Shown here piece by piece: positions 23,848-30,949 of a stretch of DNA of 32,127 nt. Source of the stretch: Prevotella sp. (GTDB lineage: Bacteria > Bacteroidota > Bacteroidia > Bacteroidales > Bacteroidaceae). The notes beneath the pieces were generated by a model. It did not search any database. It saw only the letters and a program-made list of their open reading frames with translations, and was not told the DNA's origin. The stretch lies in NCBI GenBank assembly GCA_017413085.1, contig JAFPVC010000024.1, positions 1 to 32,127 of the forward strand, given 5' to 3'. The position numbers and the translations under genes are program-made. Numbering within the stretch: the first letter of the stretch is position 1; each line of letters starts with the position of its first letter.

Positions 23848-25683
23848 ATGGCATCAGCAGTATATAAACCCCTGCTTTATACCACGACAATGAGGAATCC
23901 TGGCAGGCTGAAGTTTATGCTTTATGTGCTTAATGGTTTCAGTGGCAGGATATTAAATGATGACCTCGCAACTTTAGTATGTGGTGAGACTATTAGATAT
24001 GGTTTATATAGACCCATGAAACAGTCGGAAACTATAAAAAATAAGTGGAAATCATCATGTAAAGGTGAATTCAGTGATTATCTGCTGACAGATAAAGAGG
24101 TGGAATATATGTTGGATCACAATCCGCAAGAACATAAGGAGGCAGGTTTTGTTCGTGGGTGGCCTTCACGTTTTGCCACTATTTTTGACTTGACAAAGGA
24201 ACTTGGTTTGGCATACTATGCACCCAGTGAACCTATATATATATCAGAACTAGGACAACACCTATTGGAATCCTTTAATGTAGAGGTAGATGAGTCTGAG
24301 TTGAGTATTTCTGTAATAATGACTCATCCAGAGTATGAGCAACAAGTTTTCTTACAAGCTATGGCAAGGTCACAGCGTAAGAATCCATTTGTCAGAGTAC
24401 TTAATGATAATATACCGCTTATACTGTTGTTGCAGGTTATACAGAAGCTGAATGCTGACAACAGACAGAATGGTGCTGGTTTGTCAAGAAAAGAAATACC
24501 ATTGCTGTTGTTTTGGAAAGACAATAATGCTGAAGCCTTATATAGTAGGATTGTAAAGCTAAGACAGGATTATGGATATAGTCCCAGTGACGAAGTTATA
24601 GTTGACATCTGTGTGAATGAGATCATGGAAGGTAGTTTCAAAAAGTTCAAGATAAAGTCTATTGTCGATGAGTATCCTGATGAGTTTATACGCAAGATGA
24701 GAATGACGGGTTTAATATCATTACGTGGTGCTGGCCGATTCATAAGCATCAACAGTAATGAGCAAAAAAAGGTTGAATATATCCTTAAGCATTATGCTGT
24801 TTATGAAACATTCTCTGATGAACGTGCGTATTTTAACTACATGTCCTCACTTGATCGTAATTTAATTTCTGTACAGGCAGTGACAATGCCGAAAAATAGA
24901 AGTGAGGAATTGCTTGCAAAATGGTTGAAATCATATAGTTGGGAAAAGATTAAGACAGAGTTGACCGTGCTTGAAAAGAAAAAAGCAAGTAATGATAGTA
25001 TAATGAAACTATTGAGTGCTCCTTCAAGGTTGGAATTTCTTACGGCGCTTGCGATAAAATCGAGGATGCCACACGTTAGGGTTATTCCGAACTATACATG
25101 TGATGACACAGGATTACCAACATCAACGGCAGGTGGTAATAAGGGAGATATAGAATGTTATGAGTATCATAGGGGAATACTTGTAGAAGTTACGATGTCA
25201 GGGGGAAGAACTCAAACTATGATGGAAATAAGACCAATAGAACGACACCTTGATGATATGCTACGAGAAATGGAGGCACAATGTATTTTTATTGCGCCAG
25301 AAATATATTCAGATAGTTTAAGTTATATAGATTTTGTAAAATTTCAATCAGACAACAAGAAGATTATACGTGCGTATGATATTCAGGCACTGCTTAGATA
25401 TCTTGAAACTCAACAGTCTCTGTATGAAATAAAGTTATCTTCATTGTCGCAATCAGATGTCATAAAGAAGTTTGTTGATACGGAGTTAGAGTACATTCCA
25501 AGTTTGACAGTATTAACTCTTATGGCAGAATTGATAAAAGAATTTGGCGAACACTATCCAAATGTCTCAAGAAAGGAGTGGTATACAATGACTCGTGATT
25601 ATATCAAACGTAAGACACGTATTTATGATATCTCTGACAATGAACCAATAATGTGGCGGATGGTGGCGGATGGAATGGCATAG
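23848..25683 (+). CDS. AlwI-family type IIS restriction endonuclease
   Basis: A 611-residue protein that I recognise as AlwI-family by its N-terminus (YTTTMRNPGRLKFMLYVL, then ILNDDLATLVCGETIRYGLYRP) and by its catalytic segment. In that segment Asp434 in KGDIECYEYHRG and Glu447 in LVEVTMSGGRTQ match the D...E-V-T form of the PD-(D/E)XK site seen in the AlwI/MlyI/PleI/BstNBI group. The N-terminal two-thirds would recognise DNA and the C-terminal third would cleave outside the site. AlwI itself recognises GGATC, but the target of this enzyme cannot be read from the sequence. It is the last gene of the operon, 5 bp after the second methyltransferase, so protection is made first. A separate promoter for the next gene lies just after its stop. 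Confidence 0.78.
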   Translation: MASAVYKPLLYTTTMRNPGRLKFMLYVLNGFSGRILNDDLATLVCGETIRYGLYRPMKQSETIKNKWKSSCKGEFSDYLLTDKEVEYMLDHNPQEHKEAGFVRGWPSRFATIFDLTKELGLAYYAPSEPIYISELGQHLLESFNVEVDESELSISVIMTHPEYEQQVFLQAMARSQRKNPFVRVLNDNIPLILLLQVIQKLNADNRQNGAGLSRKEIPLLLFWKDNNAEALYSRIVKLRQDYGYSPSDEVIVDICVNEIMEGSFKKFKIKSIVDEYPDEFIRKMRMTGLISLRGAGRFISINSNEQKKVEYILKHYAVYETFSDERAYFNYMSSLDRNLISVQAVTMPKNRSEELLAKWLKSYSWEKIKTELTVLEKKKASNDSIMKLLSAPSRLEFLTALAIKSRMPHVRVIPNYTCDDTGLPTSTAGGNKGDIECYEYHRGILVEVTMSGGRTQTMMEIRPIERHLDDMLREMEAQCIFIAPEIYSDSLSYIDFVKFQSDNKKIIRAYDIQALLRYLETQQSLYEIKLSSLSQSDVIKKFVDTELEYIPSLTVLTLMAELIKEFGEHYPNVSRKEWYTMTRDYIKRKTRIYDISDNEPIMWRMVADGMA

Positions 25684-25703
25684 TTTTTCGTAATATGTTT
25701 TTT

Positions 25704-25735
25704 TTTGTGGTTTTGAGAAAAAAATTGTATATTTG
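25704..25735 (+). promoter_or_regulatory. promoter of the four-helix-bundle gene
   Basis: TTTG (25704-25707), 20 bp, TATATTTG (25728-25735), a full consensus match. It rules out the in-frame TTG at 25733 as a start, because that codon lies inside the -7 element. Confidence 0.75.
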
Positions 25736-25756
25736 CAGTGTTTTTTCAAAACTTTG

Positions 25757-26323
25757 ATGATGACATACGATTCTAATCTTAACAATGATGGTTGGTCTGG
25801 GAGGGACGGAAAGACTGAAGATTACGGGAAGTCCGGGTGTTCCGGAGGTCCTGGAGACTATGGAAGGTCTGGACAATCCGGATATTCTGGAGAGTCCGGA
25901 TATTCCGGACAACCCGGACAATCCGGTTATTCTGGAAATTCCGGTTTCTCCGGTCGTCGGCAGCCTGTAGTGAGGCATTATTCCGACGGTGTGACGAGTG
26001 CACTGCGTAAACCCGTAGTCTATACGGAGTTACGTTTTTATCAGCGTAGCGATGTGTTGTATCAACTTACGCGTGAGTTCTGTAGTCGTTATCTTCCGAA
26101 ATATGGTGACCGCACCGTTGACCAGATGGTGCAGGCGGCACGCAGCACTAAGCAGAATATTGCTGAGGGCAGCAGTGACGGACAAACATCTGCAGAGACG
26201 GAACTTAAGCTTTTAGGCATTGCGCGTGGCAGTAACAAGGAACTGCTTAGGGATTATCTGAAATATTGCTATTTGAACGAGTGGCATGGCAGTAATAAAC
26301 TGCGTCGAGCAGGAATAGAATAG
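25757..26323 (+). CDS. four-helix-bundle 'suffix' protein with repeat-derived N-terminus
   Basis: 188 residues from ATG 25757 (ATG 25760 is equally possible). The C-terminal 115 residues match the four-helix-bundle protein family related to the 23S rRNA intervening-sequence protein: QRSDVLYQLTREFCSRYLP, DRTVDQMVQAARSTKQNIAEGS and ETELKLLGIARGSNKELLRDY. This order and spacing resembles the 'suffix domain' branch. The family's function is unknown. The N-terminal 70 residues are low complexity, dominated by SGYSGESGYSG-type units encoded by palindromic CCGGATATTCCGG words (GTCCGGA-TAT-TCCGGAC at 25894-25910). This segment is probably disordered and repeat-derived, as with the linkers in MetH. 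It follows the restriction operon but has its own promoter. Confidence 0.82.
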   Translation: MMTYDSNLNNDGWSGRDGKTEDYGKSGCSGGPGDYGRSGQSGYSGESGYSGQPGQSGYSGNSGFSGRRQPVVRHYSDGVTSALRKPVVYTELRFYQRSDVLYQLTREFCSRYLPKYGDRTVDQMVQAARSTKQNIAEGSSDGQTSAETELKLLGIARGSNKELLRDYLKYCYLNEWHGSNKLRRAGIE

Positions 26324-26333
26324 CAGATGTTTT

Positions 26334-26903
26334 CTATAACCGCTGAATTGCCTTGCGACACTTTTGGTTGTCTTTTTCTGTCAGTTTTGGATTCATTGCC
26401 GTGCCGCCGCGCTCAATGGTTTTTACTATCTTGAAACCGGCATAATGGGCGATTTCACGCATGGCACGGATGGCTCCGCGCGACTGCTTAAACAGGATGT
26501 TCCAGGGCCAGGGCGTGGTGCAGGTGCTGATAAGGATACATTTCTTGCCTTTCATCAGCGGCTCGGGGAATCGAGGAGTGTCGCGCATCATACCGTAAAC
26601 CTGACGGTCGAACATCAGTTTCATCTGTCCGGGGATGTTGCCCCAGTAGCAGGGGGCGCCCATGATGATGGCGTCGGCCTGCTGTATCATCTTCAGTGTG
26701 CGCTGCGAATCGTCCTCAGGGAGCACGCATTTCTCTTTCGTGCGGCATGCCATGCAGCCAGTGCAGGGCTTCACGGTAAGGTCGTTGGTATATACCGTTT
26801 CCACCGTGTCGCTACGTTTCTCTGCTTCCTCTTTCATGATGCCGAGCATCTGCGAAATCAGTCCATTCTTCCGTGGACTTCCGTTGATTATCAGTATATT
26901 CAT
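26334..26903 (-). CDS. flavodoxin-fold NAD(P)H/FMN oxidoreductase
   Basis: A 189-residue protein of the NADPH-dependent FMN reductase / iron-sulfur flavoprotein group. The FMN phosphate loop is INGSPRKNGLISQML (residues 5-19), and GAPCYWGNIPGQMKLMFDR is the conserved flavin-ring segment. CTGCMACRTKEKC (residues about 47-59) holds a compact cysteine cluster like that of iron-sulfur flavoproteins, although many family members carry it without a known cluster. Likely a soluble quinone or flavin reductase; the substrate is unknown. Single-gene unit with its own promoter at 26929-26960, convergent with the four-helix gene 10 bp away. Confidence 0.87.
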   Translation of the reverse strand: MNILIINGSPRKNGLISQMLGIMKEEAEKRSDTVETVYTNDLTVKPCTGCMACRTKEKCVLPEDDSQRTLKMIQQADAIIMGAPCYWGNIPGQMKLMFDRQVYGMMRDTPRFPEPLMKGKKCILISTCTTPWPWNILFKQSRGAIRAMREIAHYAGFKIVKTIERGGTAMNPKLTEKDNQKCRKAIQRL

Positions 26904-26928
26904 TTTCTTCTCGTATGTTTTGACGATG

Positions 26929-26960
26929 CAAAGTTACAAATAGTTGCGGGAATTTCCAAG
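26929..26960 (-). promoter_or_regulatory. promoter of the flavodoxin-like gene
   Basis: On the minus strand CTTG (26957-26960), 20 bp, TAACTTTG (26929-26936), with one mismatch to consensus at -33. It lies 26 bp upstream of the ATG. Confidence 0.65.
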
Positions 26961-27021
26961 TGTGTGGGATAAAAAGCACGGTTTTGTGATAAAAGGATGG
27001 TGACGATACTGTCATAAATAG

Positions 27022-27077
27022 AAAATGCACCGTGGAGAGTGCAGATGATGTTGTCTGCGTTGTCCACGGTGCATTTT
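27022..27077 (-). terminator. terminator after the 27.1-kb secreted-protein gene
   Basis: Perfect 15-bp arms AAAATGCACCGTGGA (27022-27036) and TCCACGGTGCATTTT (27063-27077), with an inner GCAGA/TCTGC stem. It lies 20 bp past the stop and is flanked by T-rich sequence on the minus strand. Confidence 0.8.
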
Positions 27078-27096
27078 CGTGTACTGTATGCTTTTC

Positions 27097-27876
27097 CTAT
27101 CCCTTGGCGGGCACCATGATGTATATTCCCACGATGCCGGCTCCGCTGCCGAAGCACTTTGACGGTGAGCCGCTGATTGGGCGGATTACGAGGAAGTGGT
27201 CGTAGAACTTCACGCTGAAACGGTAGTCGCAGCCTGGCAGTTTGGTGTTGAAGTTGCCGGTGTTCTCGTCGGGAGTGATGCCGTTGATTCCGACCAGTGC
27301 GTCGTTGCCATAGCCGTTGGCTTCGGAGTCACGGCGTATGGACAGGGTGAATGACTGATAGTCGGGTTTGTAATACAGTGTCAGCTCACCCTTCACGTCC
27401 ATGTGGTTCTGGTAAAGGTATTCGCCGCCGTGGTCCCATCCGCTGAAGCTGAATGTCTTTCCCTCGATGTACGGGCTGCTGTATATGCCCGGCTGCTGGT
27501 TGATGGAGTAGGCGTATGAATCGGAGTATTTCTTGAGTTTGAATTTCTTGCCGTCGTTCTGTGTGATGCCGGTCAAATCGCCGTTTTTTATTTCCGCACG
27601 GAGGAAATAGATGTGTACGATACCTTCGCCCTCTATTTCACGGTAAGCCTTGATGTCGAACATGTTGCCGTTTTTCATTCCGGCTACATTGCAAACCACG
27701 GTTTCACCGTCGATGTTCTGGAAGATTTCACCGGTCATGATGTCGTCCTTTACGGCACATGCCATCTTCACCTCCGTGTCGTTGATTTCACCTTTCCAGA
27801 AGTAGTAGGAAACTTCGTCCGCCTTGACTGCCATGGCCATGAGCAGACAGATTATAAACAAAATGCTTTTTTTCAT
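27097..27876 (-). CDS. secreted protein, unknown function
   Basis: A 259-residue protein with a signal peptide (MKKSILFIICLLMAMAVKA, cleavage after Ala19). The mature part is polar and strand-rich, with repeated short G-(D/N) turns (GEINDTEVK, MTGEIFQNIDGET, NGDLTGITQNDGKK), and ends ...GAGIVGIYIMVPAKG. No lipobox, catalytic motif or family signature is recognised. It is probably periplasmic or surface-located. It has its own promoter (28031-28061), a leader of about 150 nt full of simple repeats, and a strong terminator (27022-27077). Confidence 0.72.
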   Translation of the reverse strand: MKKSILFIICLLMAMAVKADEVSYYFWKGEINDTEVKMACAVKDDIMTGEIFQNIDGETVVCNVAGMKNGNMFDIKAYREIEGEGIVHIYFLRAEIKNGDLTGITQNDGKKFKLKKYSDSYAYSINQQPGIYSSPYIEGKTFSFSGWDHGGEYLYQNHMDVKGELTLYYKPDYQSFTLSIRRDSEANGYGNDALVGINGITPDENTGNFNTKLPGCDYRFSVKFYDHFLVIRPISGSPSKCFGSGAGIVGIYIMVPAKG

Positions 27877-27911
27877 ATATGATCTATGTTTTTAGTTAGT
27901 ACGCTTTTGGA

Positions 27912-28020
27912 ATTAAGAGTTAAGAATTAAGAGTTAAGAATTAAGAATTAAGATTTGTGCATTGTGCATTATGCATTATGCATTATGAATTATGCATTGT
28001 GAATTATGCATTGTGCATTG
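27912..28020. repeat. simple repeats in the leader of the 27.1-kb gene
   Basis: GAATTAAGAGTTAAGAATTA-type 7-bp words (27912-27952) are followed by TGCATTATG/TGCATTGTG words (27957-28020). Both families recur elsewhere (12,757-12,836; 1-87; 9,760; 30,755). They lie between the promoter at 28031-28061 and the start codon at 27876. Confidence 0.85.
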
Positions 28021-28030
28021 TATAACGGTG

Positions 28031-28061
28031 CAAAGTTAATGAAAATAGTTTATTCTGCAAA
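28031..28061 (-). promoter_or_regulatory. promoter of the 27.1-kb secreted-protein gene
   Basis: On the minus strand TTTG (28058-28061), 19 bp, TAACTTTG (28031-28038), a full consensus match. It is separated from the start codon by about 150 bp of simple repeats. Confidence 0.72.
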
Positions 28062-28201
28062 GAAAAGATGCAAAAAACAGCATTATCATGGTAAAGCAGT
28101 GATAGAATTTGAGATTTTCGGCATTTTAGCATAAATAAATTTTGAGATTTTCGGCAAAATGTTGTAGCGTTCCTATTGTTTAACGTGAACTCAACGAAGA
28201 T

Positions 28202-28350
28202 AATTCATGGAAAATTCATGAGTATTAATGGGCATTCTTCGCTCATTGCTTTCTTATATAGGTGCTCAGGCGAGCAAGCTCGGAGCATGTTGAAAAGAAA
28301 AACACGAATGACCATGAATGACCACAAATTATCATAAATATTTTATGTTT
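28202..28350. repeat. degenerate relatives of the 103-bp repeat
   Basis: ATTCATGAGTATTAATGGGC (28215-28234) and CACGAATGACCATGAATGAC (28303-28322), followed by TTATCATAAATATTTTATG, resemble the CCATGAATGCCCATGTAATT / TTATCATTAATAATTTATG words of the 3422-4706 array. No gene is seen in 28062-28410; the rest of that stretch is featureless AT-rich DNA. Confidence 0.55.
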
Positions 28351-28410
28351 ATCAAAATTTATCGAATTCACATTAGCTTATCTTCCACAAATCTTCATAG
28401 TGGTCATAAC

Positions 28411-28454
28411 AATTTCCGGCGGTATTCCATAACTTAGGAATACCGCCGGAAATT
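28411..28454 (-). terminator. strong hairpin terminator of the fimbrillin/FISUMP gene
   Basis: Perfect 18-bp arms AATTTCCGGCGGTATTCC (28411-28428) and GGAATACCGCCGGAAATT (28437-28454) around an 8-nt loop. It lies 57 bp past the stop codon. Confidence 0.82.
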
Positions 28455-28461
28455 TATATTC

Positions 28462-28517
28462 TTCAATTCTTCAATCCTTCAATTCTTCAATTTTTCAACC
28501 CTTCAATCCTTCAATCC
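28462..28517. repeat. CTTCAATTC/CTTCAATCC 9-bp repeat
   Basis: About six 9-bp words of the type CTTCAATNC between the terminator and the end of the fimbrillin-like gene; the last run into its final codons. The same words recur at 30,497-30,553 upstream of that gene's promoter. Confidence 0.8.
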
Positions 28518-30058
28518 TTTACAAGTACAGGGCGTACTGAAAAACCATAGTAGCGGAGAGTTTTGCTTGTGCCTACTACAGTTGGGCCGTAATATATTCT
28601 TTCTGCATTCTTTCGGTTTTCTTCATTGAGTGAGGAAGACCAATAGCGGCCATACAAACCGTCACCGTCAAGATGATTCCCATAATGATCGCCGGCAGCA
28701 GGAAGGAAAATGTGGTTGTCGGTGGCTGCATCGTAGTTTTCTGCCGTGGTAGTATTACTGTTGGAAGATTTTATTACGCCCTTGTCGTCGGGATCCTTTG
28801 CTTTATAAACTATAAAGCCCTTGACGTTGGTGTTGTTGTAGTTGTCTGTCCACTCCCAGTAGCACTTATTCATCAGTTCCTGCTGTTCCTTAGAGGTCGG
28901 CATGCGCCATGCGTCGCCCCAGTTGGCCGTGGCTGCATCGTCAGCGACATCGAACACGGTCTTGAGGTCGGTAGCATTGTATTTTGTTAATGTTGAGCCT
29001 CCATCGGTGGTGTATCTGTATGTAGTCCAATTGTAAATATCCTTCGGAGTAGTCTCACCCCATGCGAAATAGTCTCCGTAGCCATAAGGGGTGGTAGCAC
29101 CGACATTGCACGTTGCCCATTTCACCGATAAGCCGAGGTCAACGTATGTAGGAGTAAATAGTGTCCAGCCGTTTGCTTCGCTCACCGTGCCCATGTTTAC
29201 CACGTTATGGCGTGCAAAAACAGTTTTTTCCACAGCATTGTTATACGAGCGTGTCATGGCAGTAAACTGGTTGTTCGTAACATCGTTCTTGCTGCAGCTC
29301 ATGGTGAAGCCATGCTCAAGCGTTCTTGGGAATATGGCGATGAGATATGTGCCGGCGGCTATCTCTGTCTCGCCGTCTGCGGGAACAAGGCTGACTGAAG
29401 GCGATGTTGCATTATCTGGTGTGACAGTGGAAATGCCGTTTTCGTCAACATAGGCAATGAAACCTCCAGCGATGCGTTCACCATCATTAGAAGTAAATGT
29501 TATCTTGTCGTATGGCTCCGTGGTGGTCACCTTGACGAAGGTGCAGACGTGCTTAAACTCACCGAGGGTGAGGTCTTTCTCCTTGTCCACTATACCATCC
29601 GCATTGTCGTTGCGTGCAGTCATGATGGCAGCCTGTGGGTCGAAACTGCCGGGGGTGGCAGTCTGCTCCACGGGGAGTGACAGTCCGCTGATACCGTAAA
29701 CAGCATCGATTGTAGCATCTTCCACAGCAGGATATACCGCGCAGTATTTCTTCGGCTCCGTCACGGTGATGGTGCCTTCAAACTGGCCTACTGTTCTTCC
29801 TGCACCCGTTGCGAGTTCAAACGTGCAGTTAGCTCCAGCACCGTCAAACACGGTGATGGCATCGCCTGCCTGCCACACCACGTCGGTGCCGTTGAGGGCG
29901 GTGCGTGTGGCACTGCTCTCCTGGCTGGCAGTGAAGGTGACCTTGTATTCTCCCTTGAGCGGTGCATCATTGGACAGGTCTATGTCATTGCCGCACGAAA
30001 CAAAGACAAGCATGGCGCACACTGCTGCCATGCCGCTATAAGACTTGAATTGTTTCAT
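28511..30058 (-). CDS. fimbrillin-like lipoprotein with C-terminal FISUMP domain
   Basis: A 515-residue surface lipoprotein: signal and lipobox ending VFVSC (Cys22). The N-terminal region (about 40-300) resembles fimbrillin-like Bacteroidetes proteins: VTFTASQESSATRTALNGTD, VVWQAGDAITVFDG and TFVKVTT. The C-terminal region (about 305-515) is the 'Fibrobacter succinogenes major paralogous' type: VDLGLSVKWATCNVGA, YGDYFAWGETTPK, WRMPTSKEQQELMNKCYWEW, GRYWSSS and YGFSVRPVL. Such proteins are exposed on the cell surface; the ligand is unknown. The gene is monocistronic, with a promoter at 30451-30481, a structured leader of about 390 nt and a terminator at 28411-28454. The long leader suggests post-transcriptional control. 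Confidence 0.9.
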   Translation of the reverse strand: MKQFKSYSGMAAVCAMLVFVSCGNDIDLSNDAPLKGEYKVTFTASQESSATRTALNGTDVVWQAGDAITVFDGAGANCTFELATGAGRTVGQFEGTITVTEPKKYCAVYPAVEDATIDAVYGISGLSLPVEQTATPGSFDPQAAIMTARNDNADGIVDKEKDLTLGEFKHVCTFVKVTTTEPYDKITFTSNDGERIAGGFIAYVDENGISTVTPDNATSPSVSLVPADGETEIAAGTYLIAIFPRTLEHGFTMSCSKNDVTNNQFTAMTRSYNNAVEKTVFARHNVVNMGTVSEANGWTLFTPTYVDLGLSVKWATCNVGATTPYGYGDYFAWGETTPKDIYNWTTYRYTTDGGSTLTKYNATDLKTVFDVADDAATANWGDAWRMPTSKEQQELMNKCYWEWTDNYNNTNVKGFIVYKAKDPDDKGVIKSSNSNTTTAENYDAATDNHIFLPAAGDHYGNHLDGDGLYGRYWSSSLNEENRKNAERIYYGPTVVGTSKTLRYYGFSVRPVLVKD

Positions 30059-30089
30059 TGTGCTACTACAAATTATTTTATTATTATTT

Positions 30090-30260
30090 TAACTACGAAT
30101 TAAACGAATTTTACGAATTATTCTATGCAGTACAGAGTTTCCGCATGGTAATCCGTGCAATCTGTGTAATCTGTTGCCTAAAACTACGAATTAAACGAAT
30201 TTTACGAATTTATCTATGCAGTACTCCGCATGGTAATTCGTTTAATTAGTGAAATTCGTA
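30090..30260. repeat. direct repeat in the fimbrillin-gene leader
   Basis: AACTACGAATTAAACGAATT with TTACGAATT occurs twice, 90 bp apart (about 30091 and 30181). Each copy is followed by CTATGCAGTAC and CCGCATGGTAAT. These are Bacteroidetes-type ACGAATTAAACGAATT intergenic repeats. Confidence 0.85.
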
Positions 30261-30299
30261 GTTTTAAAATATATCATTGTATTGTTTCTTTGTCTGCCG

Positions 30300-30450
30300 A
30301 CGAGTGCAATGTTATCGCACGAAAGGAAAAGCGAGTGTCTGCTTTAGCAGGCTTGCGGTCGCTTTAGCGATTTCCTGAGTGCAATGTTATCGCACGATGT
30401 AAATAGTGCGTGTCAATCAAAGATTGGCGCACGTCTCTGATTTACGAGTG
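30300..30450 (-). other. hairpin-rich 5' leader segment of the fimbrillin gene
   Basis: Two direct copies of GAGTGCAATGTTATCGCAC (30302-30320 and 30377-30395), each able to form GTGC/GCAC, flank two small palindromes with a shared core, CTGCTTTAGCAG (30339-30350) and TCGCTTTAGCGA (30359-30370). Next to them GTGCG and CAATC pair with GATTG and CGCAC (30407-30434). The stretch is transcribed from 30451-30481 and lies at the 5' end of the message. I recognise no known riboswitch. Confidence 0.5.
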
Positions 30451-30481
30451 CAAATTTACGAACTTTTTCCGAAACGGCAAA
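30451..30481 (-). promoter_or_regulatory. promoter of the fimbrillin/FISUMP gene
   Basis: On the minus strand TTTG (30478-30481), 19 bp, TAAATTTG (30451-30458), a full consensus match, about 390 bp from the start codon. Confidence 0.72.
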
Positions 30482-30496
30482 AGAAAATAAAAAAAT

Positions 30497-30553
30497 TGAA
30501 GGATTCTTCAACTCTTCAATTTTTCAACTCTTCAACTCTTCAATCCTTCAATT
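30497..30553. repeat. CTTCAACTC/CTTCAATTT simple repeat
   Basis: Six 9-bp words of the type TCTTCAACTC/TCTTCAATTT; the same family as 28,462-28,517. Confidence 0.8.
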
Positions 30554-30590
30554 TTATATTGTTCTATTTCTCCACTATCAAGAAAACTCA

Positions 30591-30672
30591 TTTTAAGCGC
30601 AAGAAACGAAGTCGGTGGACGCACACCCTACAGAAGGGGGTGAATCGCGCAGAGGTGCCTTAAAACGCTTTT
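30591..30672. other. possible small structured RNA or relic, strand unknown
   Basis: TTTTAAG (30591-30597) pairs with CTTAAAA (30659-30665). Inside lies the hairpin CACCC/GGGTG (30624-30628, 30638-30642). On the plus strand a T6 run follows (CGCTTTTTTC), as in an intrinsic terminator. The sequence is GC-richer than its surroundings and has no gene. I do not recognise a family. Confidence 0.3.
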
Positions 30673-30766
30673 TTCAATTCACAATTCTTAATGCATAATT
30701 CACAATTGGGTCATGTGTGATAAAAAATGCGAGCAATTCGTAATAATTTTGCATTTTGCATTATGA

Positions 30767-30863
30767 ATTACGCCCTAATCAAGCCCTTTTTACGCCCTAA
30801 TCAAGGCTTGATTGCACAGTAATCAGGTACAAATTACGCAGTAATCAGGGCCTGATTACTGCG
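30767..30863. repeat. TAATCAGG repeat ending in a 13-bp-arm palindrome
   Basis: TACGCCCTAATCAAG is repeated about 20 bp apart, followed by CAGTAATCAGG words. It ends in the palindrome CGCAGTAATCAGG-G-CCTGATTACTGCG (30837-30863). It is related to the 22-bp repeat at 1594-1703. It lies 3' of the gene at 30950-31474 (minus strand) and may act as its terminator. Confidence 0.8.
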
Positions 30864-30949
30864 CATTAAGAAAACTTTACATTTTTAACATTTACGTAAA
30901 TGTCGGAATCATCCAACTCCCTCTATCTCCTTTTATCTCCTTCCAAGAA

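Noticed and set aside
21913-25683. Avoidance of the AlwI target GGATC as evidence for the R-M specificity
   Set aside because: GGATC is present in the window (for example near 3283, 5974 and 28,790), and methylation would allow it, so presence or absence is not informative here.
25733-25756. Upstream TTG start for the four-helix gene
   Set aside because: The codon lies within the -7 element TATATTTG, so it cannot be on the main transcript.
25604-25978. A minus-strand open frame opposite the four-helix gene, rich in SGLSG repeats
   Set aside because: Its repeats are the reverse complement of the palindromic coding repeat; the four-helix frame on the plus strand has family similarity and a promoter.
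30591-30672. Hammerhead-type ribozyme
   Set aside because: GAAAC is present but the CTGATGA core is absent on both strands.
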